Of a stretch of 64,000 nt of DNA, positions 46,413 to 56,953 are shown piece by piece (the stretch's first letter is position 1; each line of letters opens with the position of its first letter). A model generated the notes under the pieces. It did no database searches. It was given only the letters and a program-made list of their open reading frames with translations, and was not told the DNA's origin. The translations under genes were made by a program, and so were the position numbers. Where the stretch lies: assembly GCA_034509755.1 (NCBI GenBank), contig CM067542.1, forward strand, positions 23,813,001-23,877,000. The letters are read 5' to 3'. Source of the DNA: Anisodus tanguticus (Eukaryota > Streptophyta > Magnoliopsida > Solanales > Solanaceae).

Positions 46413-48704
46413 GTTGACTGTGGTCAACTCCAATTCTACTTTAACTAGTTTCTCTACCAACGACCCGAAACTTATTCGGAAACCCATGAACACCAACCAA
46501 GAGTGTAACTTGACTATAAACCACGCTATGAAGTTGCTCGAATCAACGAAACACTCATATGAGGTTGTTAAGATACGCTTATCCATAAAAATATCATAAC
46601 TTCCTCAAAATGATATAAATCTCTACTGAGTACCCAAATATCACCTGAACCCCTCGAAACCCAAACCAATGGCTCGACTAAGTCATAAATCACATTCCTG
46701 ACCTAACAGAATTGACGAAACTTTAAAAAATGCATTTATCTAAAAGTCAACTTTTGGTCAAACTTCTGCCTTTCTTGAACTTAACAGCTTCCAATTTTAC
46801 TAAAATTAATTTGAAACTCGTCCAATTGCCTCAGTAATACCGCTACCGATCACGACAAGTCATAAATACCGAGATGAACATAGGGAAGGATATTCTTAAA
46901 AAAACAAGTCCAAAAGCTCAAAATGACCAAACTGGTCATTACAATAGAACATTTGAAATTAATTGTTGAATGTTCAAAGGGTTCTAGTAGCAATTAGTTG
47001 AATTGAGGAAAATGAAAGGGGGGTTGGGATGAGGTCCGTCATTTTTCTAGTAGCAACTACTTGAATTGAGGAAAATGGAAGGCGGTTGGTCCGGCAGTGG
47101 CTGGAAAGAAGACAAAGGGGCGTTCACTTATTTTCCTCTTCGTATTTTGCTATTTACGCGTGGAGAGATTTTTTATTTGCTATGTTGGCCAATAAGGTGG
47201 TATTTAATTCACTTGAAAGTTATTTAGGGGATATTGAAATGCTCGTAAAATTACAGTGCTAAAGTAAGTTTAGTGGACAGCTTTGAAGGGGGGGACTTTA
47301 TGCGTTTTCTCTTATCACAAGTGTACGAGATTTAATGGAATAATGTATGCACATACATAGTCAAATCAAGAGAATTATCTATCAGTTATATAATGCTCAC
47401 ATGCTTTGACATTCTTGAATTTCAACCATCAATCACGTATTTTAGCAACTACCCAAAATATGGCACTGGTACTCATATCATTGCCCATAACATCACATAT
47501 ATGAGAGCCCCTATCTCACCTTTAACCATTATCATTATATAGGTATTGAAAATGTCCTCCAAACGGAGTCTAGGAAAGTCTTAACTTACCTTGAAGCCGA
47601 GCAAACAAACTCACAATGTCGCCTTTCCCTTCCCGAGTGCCTCTGAATGCTCTCAATCTATTAAATAAGTGATCTATATGAGTATACGAGTCCGTAAATA
47701 CCCATATTGGTATATAAATAATCTGATCGAAAAGTCAACCCCAAGCTCCTAAAGTCAAAATGATTTTTTTTTTGTGAAATAAATTTACCCATAGCATATA
47801 TAGTCTAAATCCATAAAGTTAGTCAATTTCATCCACAAATTGACCCTCAAATCACCAAATTACCTTCTTGTAATTTTAGTGCTCAAACCCTCAATTTCTA
47901 CAACTAAATTATGGAGAAGAAACCAAATAAATTATGGAATCATGGGGAAGTACCAAAATTAAGGTAAGAAACTTACTCCCGAACCAAAACATGAAGATTG
48001 CGTCCAAAAACACGTAAATACAAGCTCTAGAACTCCTGAAATTGAATATGAAATGTCCCATTGATTTGATCATCTAAATCTGCCAAGAATAGTGCCTTAT
48101 TCGCGAGGCCCTTCTGCGATCGCAAAGGCCAACCTCGCCCGGCCCAAAAATTCTTCTTCGCGAACACGACCTAGCTCCCGCGATTGCGAAGGTCAATTTT
48201 TGGCATCAGACACCAGAAAAAACTTGATGTCTCTCAAATTCCGATTTGATGCTCGAAACTTATCCGGAACCTCTCGGATGCAAATCAAATATACAAAACC
48301 TGCTAGAATGCTCAAGACACTAATCTAGGGGTGCCTTCACCCGAAGTTGACTGTGGTCAACACAAATTCAAAACCTTAACTAGTATCCCAGCCAAGTGTT
48401 GGAATCACTATCGATCCCCTTGGGATTCATCCAAACCATCCAACTAAGTCATAAATCACGTTTTGGATCTAACGGAACTGTCAGAACTCGAATCCGAACT
48501 CATTAAACCTAGATGTTGACTTTGGTCAAATCTTTTCCTTTTTTCAACTCAAGAACCTCCTTCTCCGCACTCACCTGATTGCCTCGGAACCGTACCACCC
48601 ATCTCTTCCAGTCAAAATCGCCATTTTAAAGCTACCAAAAGGTTCATTTTAGGAACACGAGTTATAATGCTCAAAATGACTAAACGGGTCGTTACTATTT
48701 GACA
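46413..48704 (-). repeat. Fragments of long LTRs, minus strand
   Basis: Two stretches share order and wording: GTTGACTGTGGTCAAC starts at 46413 and about 48348, and CTCAAAATGAC...GGTC(G/A)TTAC ends near 46940 and 48695. The second includes CGCGA-rich words at 48100-48200 like those in long gypsy LTRs. No coding region. The piece 46950-47330 is unassigned AT-rich sequence. Confidence 0.45.
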
Positions 48705-48825
48705 TCAACAACATACCCAGTGTAATCCCACACAGTGAGGTCTGGGGAGGATAAGATGTACGCAGACTTTACCTTTATCTTTGTGGGTTAGAGAGGTTTT
48801 CAATAGATCCTCGGCTCAAAGGAAC
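48705..48825 (+). repeat. Short interspersed repeat (SINE-like), copy 1
   Basis: CAACAACATACCCAGTGTAATCCCAC, then GGTCTGGGGAGGATAAGATGTACGCAGAC and ATCCTCGGCTCAAAGG. The same word order recurs at 51365, 54611 and 62866. I associate this repeat with Solanaceae; the SINE family name is not assigned. Confidence 0.75.
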
Positions 48826-50513
48826 GTAGTCAATGCGGAAATTTAAGGAAAATAAGACAGTAAGATATTACAATAGCAAAACAAATAAAGCAACACTTAG
48901 GAATACACACATAAGAGTGTGGATCTAATATATAAAAAAAGATTTAAGGGAATCAAATTTCGTTTTGCCAAAAGCTAAGACAGTAGTTAATTAAGAAAGA
49001 ACTATAGTACAATACTAGTATACTACTCTTTACGCCAATATTTATTGTTTTCTATAAATGGTGAGTACTTCAAATAAAAAGAAATTAATGTGAGTTGCCC
49101 ATTTCGTAATCAATGCCCAATGGGACAGTGAAGGTGTGAACTCAACAAGCACCGTAAATGTTTGGAGAGAGAGAGAGAGAAGGGACAAATATAAGAATTA
49201 GAAAAAATGATATTGCTAAACAGATAATATCTATGATAAAATTATTTTCTTTCCAGTTGTCCACAAATATGAATTAGTTTATTCCTATTGAATTGAAGTA
49301 CTAGAACTTGTCTTGTCTAGCTTGGTGTTCGTGAAGAAATAAGAATGTTTTCTTTTGACATTTAAAACTTAAGTTGAATGATGTATGCTAATTATTGCCA
49401 TTTATATTAATGAATAAAATGATTGCAACTGAATATACCTTAAAAAGAAAATAACGATTTTCATAAATCAAATATTATACCGAATTTATGCATAATTCAT
49501 GAAATTTTGAATTTCAAGTTGCACACGAGGAACAAAAAATTTCAAAATTTTGTTGGATTATATATAAGATCTTCGAAAACAAATCTATGCCCTTGATTTT
49601 CTTCTCTTCCCCTAAGTTTGCTTCTCTTTTCTTTTTACAGAAATTGGAAACAATCTAAATTTAACATTTATAAATCCAACAACAGTAAAATTAACTTTAG
49701 TTATTCTTTTGAAAAAAAAACAAATCAGACCCTCTTATGTGGTAAGAAAATAAAATTGATTCTTATTCCCAAGAACACTTGACTCGCTTACATCCTCTAA
49801 AATGAAAATAAAATATACCCTTGTTTAAATAGGTGCTTCATACCAAAGAAACAATTATGAAATGACACATTAAATTAAGGAAAAAACAAATCAAAGAACT
49901 TGATTTAAAGACAAATTTGCCCCCTGCTTTTTTTTTAAAAAAGTTTCAAATTGAAAAACTGATAGCACAATGGGTGTGTTTGGTTTCCAATTTCTCATAA
50001 TGGTTGGTTGATAAATATATTTTGGAAAATATTTCTCTAAGAAAAAATTAGTAAGTGACATTTCAAGTGATTATCTCCTGCTCACCCACTCAACGCTTTC
50101 GGTCCTCATTTCTCACCCTTTGACCATCCCCATCCCCATCCCCCACCCCACCCATTGAATCCCACTCCAATCCTCATCTTATTCTATGGTGTTTTATTAG
50201 ATTATATAAATTCTCTTGAGTAATATTTTTATTTTTATTTTTATTTTTTATACACTGAAAAATAAGTAAAAATTCGCTTATATTTTAAGAGAACACACAA
50301 TGAAACATATCAAACACAGCCAATATATATTAATGAGAAGGGTAAACATAGTATGACAAACATTGATAGCCCAATATTCTATTCTCTGTGAGCAATGTGC
50401 TTACTATACATAAGATGGTTCTATTGGCTACTGGGCCTTTTAATTCAACCAAACAAATTATAAAAGGAGAAAGAGAGGAAAGGGGGAGGGAGAATTACTA
50501 TAAGTACTTTATA

Positions 50514-50515
<2 letters not shown>
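48826..50515. other. Upstream intergenic/promoter region of the CCCH gene
   Basis: AT-rich, no coding signal. Contains a short GA run near 49165-49182. No element could be tied to a known transcription factor with confidence. Confidence 0.5.

Positions 50516-50517
<2 letters not shown>

Positions 50518-50552
<35 letters not shown>
50518..50552 (+). repeat. Trinucleotide repeat (TAA)n near the transcription start
   Basis: About eleven uninterrupted TAA/AAT units, 25 bp upstream of the first possible leader ATG of the CCCH gene. Confidence 0.97.
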
Positions 50553-50555
<3 letters not shown>

Positions 50556-50559
50556 AGTT

Positions 50560-50747
50560 GAAGAACATAGGAGAAAATGAAGAAGAAGCAGCTCTCTCTT
50601 CTTTGGTTATCACAACTTTCTCCTTCTTCACATCTTTCTTTCTCTCTCTAGATCTGTAAAATAAACAAGTCTTTTCCCATTTTCAATCTCTATACATACA
50701 CCAAGAAACAAGAAAAAGCTGCTGTTGGATTGTTAGCTGAAAATTTG
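50560..50747 (+). other. Predicted 5' leader exon of the CCCH gene
   Basis: Pyrimidine-rich leader (TCTCTCTTCTTTGG, TTTCTTTCTCTCTCTAG) ending at AAATTTG before a GTGAGA donor. The start is not determined. It contains an ATG at 50577 opening a 24-codon frame that stops at 50649-50651. Confidence 0.55.
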
Positions 50748-52018
50748 GTGAGAAATGGATTTACTTTAACTTCCCATGTGTTTAATATCATTTTCATGTG
50801 TTTTATTTGCAGTATTTGTTAGTACTCTTTTATGGTTAGTTTTGTGTTCTCTTGTTTTCCTATTCTTCTTCTTTTTTTTCTGTTATTTTTATTGTACAGA
50901 TATGGGAAAATGGATTTATGTATGTATAATTGAAGATTGAGTTTTGGTGTATAGTAGACCCCTTTTGACCTTTTTTTTAATATGTTACTTATCGGGGAAA
51001 GTTTTTGTTTTTTGTTTTTCTTTGCTTCTTGTTGAAGAATTCGTTGTTGGTGACTAGTGTCTTTGTGTTTTTTTCTGTATTGAATTATAAATGTTTGCTT
51101 TTTAAAAGGAGTTGTTTTGTTTAATTCATTTCAAGAGTTTTCTTCAGTTTTTCAGTAAATTAAAAAAAGGGGAAATTCTTGAATAGATTTTCTCCTTTTT
51201 TTTAAAGAGAATGAAATTTGCAATTGAGAAAAATAGCATGTGGATTTTGCAATAGGTTGCCAAGGGTCTATACATTCTATTCTCCCCGGATGCCACTTGT
51301 GAGAATATACATGTTGTTGCATAGTCTTTCTCCTTCCTTTTTCTGTTTTTCCATTTTAGTAAAGAATAATAACAACATAGCTAGTAAAATCCCACATTGT
51401 GTTGTCTGGGATCTGGGAGAGTAGAGTGTACGCACACCTTACCTCTGTTTGTCTTGGGAGGCAGAGAGGTTGTTTCCGAAAAACCCTTGGCACAAGAGAA
51501 TTTTGGTAAAGAATAGTAGAGTGTATTATTTATTGGCTTCCATTAGTTTCTGTGATATGTGCCTTTTCTATTTTCTTGAGAGTCAGTAAATAAGATGAAC
51601 CCTTTAAGTGTCTCCTCACATGGCAAAAGAGGCATCTTTCTTTTCCCTCCTCTTTACAATTGACGGGAAATCTATTGTTGTTTATGTTTTGCTTTTGGTT
51701 ATAGCTCTGTGATTTGTGTTTTTACCTTGACTATAGCATTCTTAGGGTCCACATACGGTCTAATTTATATAATGCTTAGTCAAATCTGTCAAAAGCTTCC
51801 TAATGTCTGGTCCACATAATGGTCTCATTTATATAATGCTTAGTCAAAATCTGTCAAAAGCTTCCTAATCTCTGGTCCACATTTGGGCTAATTTTGGCCT
51901 ATGCAATTGCATTAACAGAAGATTGGCTTTATCTCTCTTTTGATTTGAACTGATCATTCAAGACTGTGCTTGATACATTATGTTTTGATTCTAATGCTTG
52001 GTTTCCTCTACTTCCAGT
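50748..52018 (+). other. Predicted leader intron of the CCCH gene
   Basis: Donor TTG/GTGAGA at 50748 and acceptor CTACTTCCAG/TG at 52018, T-rich throughout. About 1.27 kb. A SINE-like repeat lies inside it (51365-51495), as does a tandem duplication of about 70 bp (about 51735-51890, TTTATATAATGCTTAGTCAA). Long first introns in the leader are common in this gene family. Confidence 0.65.
51365..51495 (+). repeat. SINE-like repeat, copy 2, inside the leader intron
   Basis: AATAACAACATAGCTAGTAAAATCCCAC...GTGTACGCACACCTTACC...CCCTTGGCACAAGAG, same layout as copy 1. Confidence 0.75.
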
Positions 52019-52027
52019 GAATCCAAG

Positions 52028-52060
52028 ATGAAAGGATGTGTTGTCGACTACAGCTGTTAA
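52028..52060 (+). CDS. Upstream open reading frame, 10 codons
   Basis: ATG at 52028 opens MKGCVVDYSC and stops at 52058-52060, 56 bases before the main ATG, in the exon just after the predicted leader intron. A second ATG lies inside it in frame-shifted position. Such a frame could lower translation of the zinc-finger protein, but no conservation evidence is available here. Confidence 0.45.
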   Translation: MKGCVVDYSC

Positions 52061-52116
52061 AAACCGGAGTTTGATCCAACTGTAGCATCAGCTTTTGTAT
52101 TAGTTGGATCACCACC

Positions 52117-54135
52117 ATGAACATGAATCATCTGAGCGTTGAAACTGAAGATACTTTTGCTAGCTTGCTTGAAATAGCGGCCAACAATGACATAGAGGCG
52201 TGTCAAAGATGGATGGAGCATGGTGTATCGAGTATTCATGAGGTAGGACTGTGGTATGGACACCAAAAGGGGTCAAGGCAAATGGTGTTGGAGCATAGAA
52301 GTCCTTTGACGGTTGCTGCTACATATGGTAGTATCGATGTCCTGAAACTGATTCTGTCTTTACCTGAAGTTGATGTGAATCAGTCATGTGGCCGAGATAA
52401 GAGCACTGCTCTTCACTGTGCTGCATCTGGTGGATCTCCGAATGCTGTTGATGCTGTCAAACTGCTTTTAGAAGCTGGTGCTGACCCAAACGCTGAAGAT
52501 GCCAATGGCAATCGCCCTCGGGATGTCATTGTTGTATTACCAAAGTTTCAGTCAACGAAATCATCCCTGGAGACCCTTCTTAAAAGTGATGCAACCGGCC
52601 TGAGGGTGTCAACAGCCACTTCGAACTCAAATTCTCCACCACTTTCGCCTTCTCCTGGAAATAGATCACCTTCTTCTGCTTCAGAATCGACTTCTTCTCC
52701 AAGGAGTGCAAAGTCCAATGACCTCTTCCCTGTGTCTGAGAAGAAAGAGTACCCGATTGACCCCTCTTTGCCTGACATCAAAAACAGCATCTACTCGACA
52801 GATGAATTCAGAATGTTCTCGTTTAAGATCAGACCTTGCTCTCGTGCATATTCTCATGATTGGACTGAATGTCCATTTGTCCATCCTGGTGAAAATGCTC
52901 GAAGAAGGGATCCAAGAAAATATCACTACAGCTGTGTACCTTGCCCTGAGTTCCGCAAGGGAGCTTGCCAACGAGGGGACATGTGTGAATATGCTCATGG
53001 GGTTTTTGAGTGTTGGCTGCATCCTGCTCAATATCGAACCCGACTTTGCAAAGATGGTGCAAACTGCAATAGAAGAGTTTGCTTCTTTGCCCACGTGCAG
53101 GAAGAACTCAGACCCCTTTATGTCTCTACTGGTTCCGCTGTTCCCTCACCTCGCTCGAATGCCAATGCCATGGATTATGCAGCAGCCATGGGCCTTATTC
53201 CACCAGGTTCTCCTTCGTCAGTCCGTGTCATGTCCCCATCACCTTTCACTCCTCCAATGTCTCCCTCTGCTAATGGCATGGGTTGGCCTCAACCAAATGT
53301 TCCAGTGTTGCATCTTCCTGGCAGCAATCTCCAGTCCAGCCGCTTGAGGTCATCACTCAATGCAAGAGACATCCGTGCTCAAGACTTTCCAGACTTTGAT
53401 CTAAATGAATTCTCCTGCCTATCACAGTCTAATTCTTTGAACCGTTTAGCTCATCCTAAGACCCTAACTCCTTCAAATCTTGAGGATTTTTTTTTTGCAG
53501 AGAGCTCATCTCCTAGATATTCTGATCAGCCATTAGCTCAAGGAGTTTACTCCCCTAGCCACAAGTCTGCACTTCTTAATCAATTCCAGCAGCAGCAGAG
53601 CATGTTATCTCCCATTAATACTAATTTTTCACCAAAAAATGTAGATAATCCTCTATTGCAGGCTTCTTTTGGGGTTCAAACAATGTCACCCCGAGGAATG
53701 GAGCCAATATCACCTATGAGTTCCCGTTTGTCAATTCTTGCTCAACGTGAGAGGCAGAAGCAATTTAGGAGTCTTAGCTCTCGTGATCTTGGCTCCGCTG
53801 CTTCTGCTGTTATTGGCTCTCCAGCAGATACTTGGTCCAAGTGGGGTTCCTCTACTGGTAATGCAGATTGGGCTGTCAATACCGAGGAGTTTGGTAGGCT
53901 CAAGAGATCATCTTCATTTGAGCCTGCTAACAATGGAGAAGAGCCTGATCTCTCGTGGGTTCAATCTCTCGTCAAAGAATCACCACAGGACTTGAAAGAT
54001 AAAGCTGCATCTCGTGTCTTAGGTCTCACAGGTTCTAGTGCAGAAGATTCTACTTCGAATTCCCAGAATGAACAATTCGATCAATTGAGTGCATGGATGG
54101 AGCAAATGAAGCTTGATAAGCTAATGGCTCGGTAA
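52117..54135 (+). CDS. Ankyrin and tandem CCCH zinc-finger (RR-TZF) protein
   Basis: Intact 672-residue protein in one coding exon. Residues about 62-135 are ankyrin repeats (SPLTVAATYGSIDVLKLIL; TALHCAASGG; LLLEAGADPNAEDANGNRP). Residues 241-256 form the plant RR domain with C241, H247, C252 and H256. The two zinc fingers follow: C276-X7-C284-X5-C290-X3-H294, then 16 residues, C311-X5-C317-X4-C322-X3-H326. This spacing is plant-specific. The C-terminal half is Ser/Pro-rich, with a late PDLSWVQSLVKES motif conserved in the family. Arabidopsis relatives (ankyrin-bearing C3H/TZF proteins such as C3H30 and C3H66) bind RNA, move between nucleus and cytoplasm granules, and act in stress and hormone responses. 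The role here is inferred from them. The start is chosen because it is the first ATG of the long frame and the protein matches the usual length. Confidence 0.97.
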   Translation: MNMNHLSVETEDTFASLLEIAANNDIEACQRWMEHGVSSIHEVGLWYGHQKGSRQMVLEHRSPLTVAATYGSIDVLKLILSLPEVDVNQSCGRDKSTALHCAASGGSPNAVDAVKLLLEAGADPNAEDANGNRPRDVIVVLPKFQSTKSSLETLLKSDATGLRVSTATSNSNSPPLSPSPGNRSPSSASESTSSPRSAKSNDLFPVSEKKEYPIDPSLPDIKNSIYSTDEFRMFSFKIRPCSRAYSHDWTECPFVHPGENARRRDPRKYHYSCVPCPEFRKGACQRGDMCEYAHGVFECWLHPAQYRTRLCKDGANCNRRVCFFAHVQEELRPLYVSTGSAVPSPRSNANAMDYAAAMGLIPPGSPSSVRVMSPSPFTPPMSPSANGMGWPQPNVPVLHLPGSNLQSSRLRSSLNARDIRAQDFPDFDLNEFSCLSQSNSLNRLAHPKTLTPSNLEDFFFAESSSPRYSDQPLAQGVYSPSHKSALLNQFQQQQSMLSPINTNFSPKNVDNPLLQASFGVQTMSPRGMEPISPMSSRLSILAQRERQKQFRSLSSRDLGSAASAVIGSPADTWSKWGSSTGNADWAVNTEEFGRLKRSSSFEPANNGEEPDLSWVQSLVKESPQDLKDKAASRVLGLTGSSAEDSTSNSQNEQFDQLSAWMEQMKLDKLMAR

Positions 54136-54610
54136 AAACATCCTTATTTTCATCTTACCGGGCCTTGGCGTTAATAAGGTTTTGGTAAATATAGCCTGTT
54201 TAGGTTCTTATGATTTCTTCATCCTAGCTTCTGAGCAGGACAACTGTAAGCAGAGAAGAACACAGCAAAGAGGTCCAAAATTCTGCAGAAAATTAATTTT
54301 TCTTATTATTTTAATTAATTATTTAAAGCAGGTAGTAGAAGAATGGGTTATTGAGAAATGAGACACAGTGTAGGTGATTTTTCTTCAAGATTACTGTTTA
54401 GTCTCTTGGTCAAAAAGTTGATATCGAGTATTCATGAGGTAGGACTGTGGTATGGACATCAAAAAGTTGGTATTTGACAAATTCAGCATTTAGATGAAGT
54501 TAATTCATTTTCAAACTTCTTGTAATATTTTCTTAGTTTTGGCTTGCTATTTCTCTTATTATCTTGCTATTATTTTTACTTGTTGCTACTTCCTATTTTT
54601 CGTCTTTCTA
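54136..54610 (+). other. 3' untranslated and downstream region of the CCCH gene
   Basis: AT-rich sequence after the stop, likely containing the 3' UTR. The polyadenylation site is not determined. It carries the 43-bp copy of coding sequence described separately. Confidence 0.5.
54410..54469 (+). repeat. 43-bp copy of the CCCH coding sequence in its own 3' region, flanked by 11-bp direct repeats
   Basis: 54422-54464 matches coding bases 52226-52268 at 42 of 43 positions (TATCGAGTATTCATGAGG... to ...GGACATCAAAA). On each side stands TCAAAAAGTTG (54410-54420 and 54459-54469), like a duplicated target or a repair footprint. Confidence 0.92.
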
Positions 54611-54735
54611 TGAGATAGGGTCTCCGGGGAAACAGCCTCTCTCCCTTCCCAAGGGGAAGACAAAGATAAGGTCGGCGGACACACTATCCTCCCCAGACCC
54701 CAATGGTAGAATTACATTGGTATGTTGTTTCATTT
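54611..54735 (-). repeat. SINE-like repeat, copy 3
   Basis: Reverse orientation: GGGTCTCCGGGGAAACAGCC...CTATCCTCCCCAGACCCC, complementary to the other copies. Confidence 0.75.
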
Positions 54736-55269
54736 TCTGAGTTTTGGTACCATCTTTATTTTAATAAGGAAAAGCAACACAGATAGAGAGGTAAGTGAAG
54801 CTATCATTCTGTTACATCTGATGTTGTGTTGGGAGTCTTGGAATAATGTTAGTGCTAGAAAATGGTATGTAAAGTAAAGTTAGATAAGAATAAGTGAATA
54901 AGCATGTGATGTAACATGAAATTCAAAGTAACTGGAATTGGAATCCATATCCCTTGATCTGATAATAAACAAACCTTATCATTCTTTGTGTTTCCAACAA
55001 CATGATGTAAATATATACTAGTTGTCTTGGATAGTGGTGGATTCATATTTACAAGGCATAGGGAATCCTGAATATGTGGAGGATTTTGGGTTTGTGGAGG
55101 ATGTGTACATGAAGGAGGAGAAAAATGCTTTATTGATTTGGAATTCTATTGGATGCTTTTGGTTACTTTTTTTTATTGCTTTGGGAATAATGAATCCTTA
55201 TATTCTAAGAGATAATGATGATCGTGGAGCTTCTTGGCAATAGTTATTGAGGAATAATGATGAATCAGT
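54736..55269. other. AT-rich intergenic DNA
   Basis: A 73-codon plus-strand frame (55022-55243) has no recognisable motif and an ordinary AT-rich composition. It is not called as a gene. Confidence 0.5.
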
Positions 55270-55584
55270 CAGTCAGTCCACTACTAAAGAGAAAAAGACA
55301 ATAACTCTATACAATAACAAGCTCAAGAAGGCAAAGAAAGCGAAAGATAGAAGAAAATATCATAGACCAAAACTTGATGAATAAGAGCAAAAACTATAAG
55401 TGAGCGGGCTCTACCCAACCTCCCTACCCTCCAGTTCATCCGTTAGACCGGTCCGCTTTAACATCCAAAGAGCAAAAACGATAACCAAGCACCAAATGTC
55501 AAAATCCTTGCCCCCGATTTATTCCCTATCATTCTATTAGTCTTAGTCGTCTTCTTTATAATAAGAATCTAAAAAGTCATCTAA

Positions 55585-55800
55585 TAGACTTTTTATATTC
55601 TTATAATTTTTCACGGAAGTCGCAAGATCGGCAATTTCACTATCCGTCTTTAAATATGTATCCAAATATTTTTGGCTAAATAATAGTATCTATTTCTGTG
55701 GAATTTAGTTGCGGATATTTAGTACGCACCTCCACTAATTGACAATGCCGTCTCAGATGTTTTTTCAGGACAACTTCTATTTTTTTTTGCCCAAGATTAT
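55585..55800 (-). pseudogene. C-terminal end of an unidentified mitochondrial reading frame
   Basis: Minus strand reads KKIEVVLKKHLRRHCQLVEV, RTKYPQLNSTEIDTII, then after a one-base shift SQKYLDTYLKTDSEIADLAT, SVKNYKNIKSLLDDFLDSYYKEDD and a stop. It looks like a real, acidic-tailed protein end. I do not recognise it; a plasmid or chimeric mitochondrial ORF is possible. Confidence 0.4.
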
Positions 55801-56681
55801 AGGGGCGGACGTCTCGTCCTGTTGTTGATGGACAGTGTGTGAGCCCCCTCGGGGGTTCTCTTCCGGATCTTGCGAAACAGAATATGGAAAGACCCCGGTC
55901 CGAAAGAGAAGGAAGCGGTGGTTGCCCACTTGATCCAACATGCATTCCCATCGACGAAGGATAGAACGGAAAGAGAGCCTTACTAAGCTCGTCCATAAGG
56001 AGCAACCCGAGCCACAATAGAGATTTAAAAAAACAAAGAGCAAAGAAAAGGTGAAAAAGACCAAACAAAAGACTTTTTTTTTACTGGGGAGAGAACTAAA
56101 TCGAGTCCATAGAAAGTGATTTTCACCACCATACAAAGAAAGAGAAATGTTCACTAAGATCAAATAAGGCTTAGAATGAGACGAGAACCAAACCGGGAAA
56201 TCGAAACACACCAAAACAAGAAAGAGGAGATGATCAAAATGAAACCACAGACTCGGAGACTTTAATAATGCACGAGAATAGTGCCCTCGCGTCGGCCCAC
56301 CAGATTTATTATGCCGCGATGTAGGCATATGAGAAAGGAGAAGTAACATGATCATCTTTATTTCATCCTAAAAGAAAGAAGAGAAGAGAAGGGTCCTACT
56401 TCGGAGCTATCGGAGCCGAAGCCTAGCGCCCCACCTGGCCTATCGGCGGGATGGGGAGCCTCCTAACTTCAACTGCAAGACTTTACGCATGGATGTCGAG
56501 AACCGTTGATCCCGGTAGATATTAGATAACGGTCTACATGCCATATCCACACCTCACCTGTCGGTGTTAGGAAGCTCGAAGACACATGTTGGTGAACCTT
56601 TAGATGCTTGATCTCGGTAATTGAATAAATAATAAAGACCGGATCGACTAAGGTAAGGTGCGCACCTCCATCCGGCACACC
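55801..56681. other. Mitochondrial-like spacer, no gene assigned
   Basis: GC-richer than the surroundings. Long minus-strand frames here (55676-56355) have no family motifs and probably reflect composition. The stretch 56395-56680 is unlike nuclear repeats in the window, but I cannot name its mitochondrial origin. Confidence 0.45.
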
Positions 56682-56953
56682 GACCAACTACCTAATACTA
56701 CGCAGCTCATCAAACAACGTTTTTTAGCTTTCTTCGAGATTTGGCCCGGCGTTCGACGTGATTCCCACGCGTTACGCACCCGTTCGACACTTTGTTCTCA
56801 ACTCTACTCACCTCATGGGCGAGACAATCTACCTTTAGCTAGGAGCCTCTTTTCCTTCTCGACTCTCCCGAAAACAACGTTCGACTTGCATGTGTTAAGC
56901 ATATAGCTAGCGTTCCTTCCGAGCCGGGATCAAACTCTTCTTTTGACTATGAT
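56682..56953 (-). rRNA. rrn18: 5' fragment of mitochondrial 18S rRNA (rrn18), truncated
   Basis: On the minus strand the sequence begins ATCATAGTCAAAAGAAGAGT, then the universal GTTTGATCC region, GAACGCTAGCTATATGCTTA, ACACATGCAAGTCGAACGTT, GGGTGCGTAACGCGTGGGAA, and ends at TAGTATTAGGTAGTTGGTC, where identity with the small-subunit rRNA stops. About 272 bp of a gene of roughly 1.9 kb in plants. It is a non-functional fragment, and the plant mitochondrial form of the sequence identifies the source of the block. Confidence 0.9.

Noticed and set aside
55777..56355. 192-codon minus-strand frame with hydrophobic stretches
   Set aside because: No family motif. It lies in mitochondrial-like spacer of biased composition and overlaps another frame of similar length; a chance frame is more likely.
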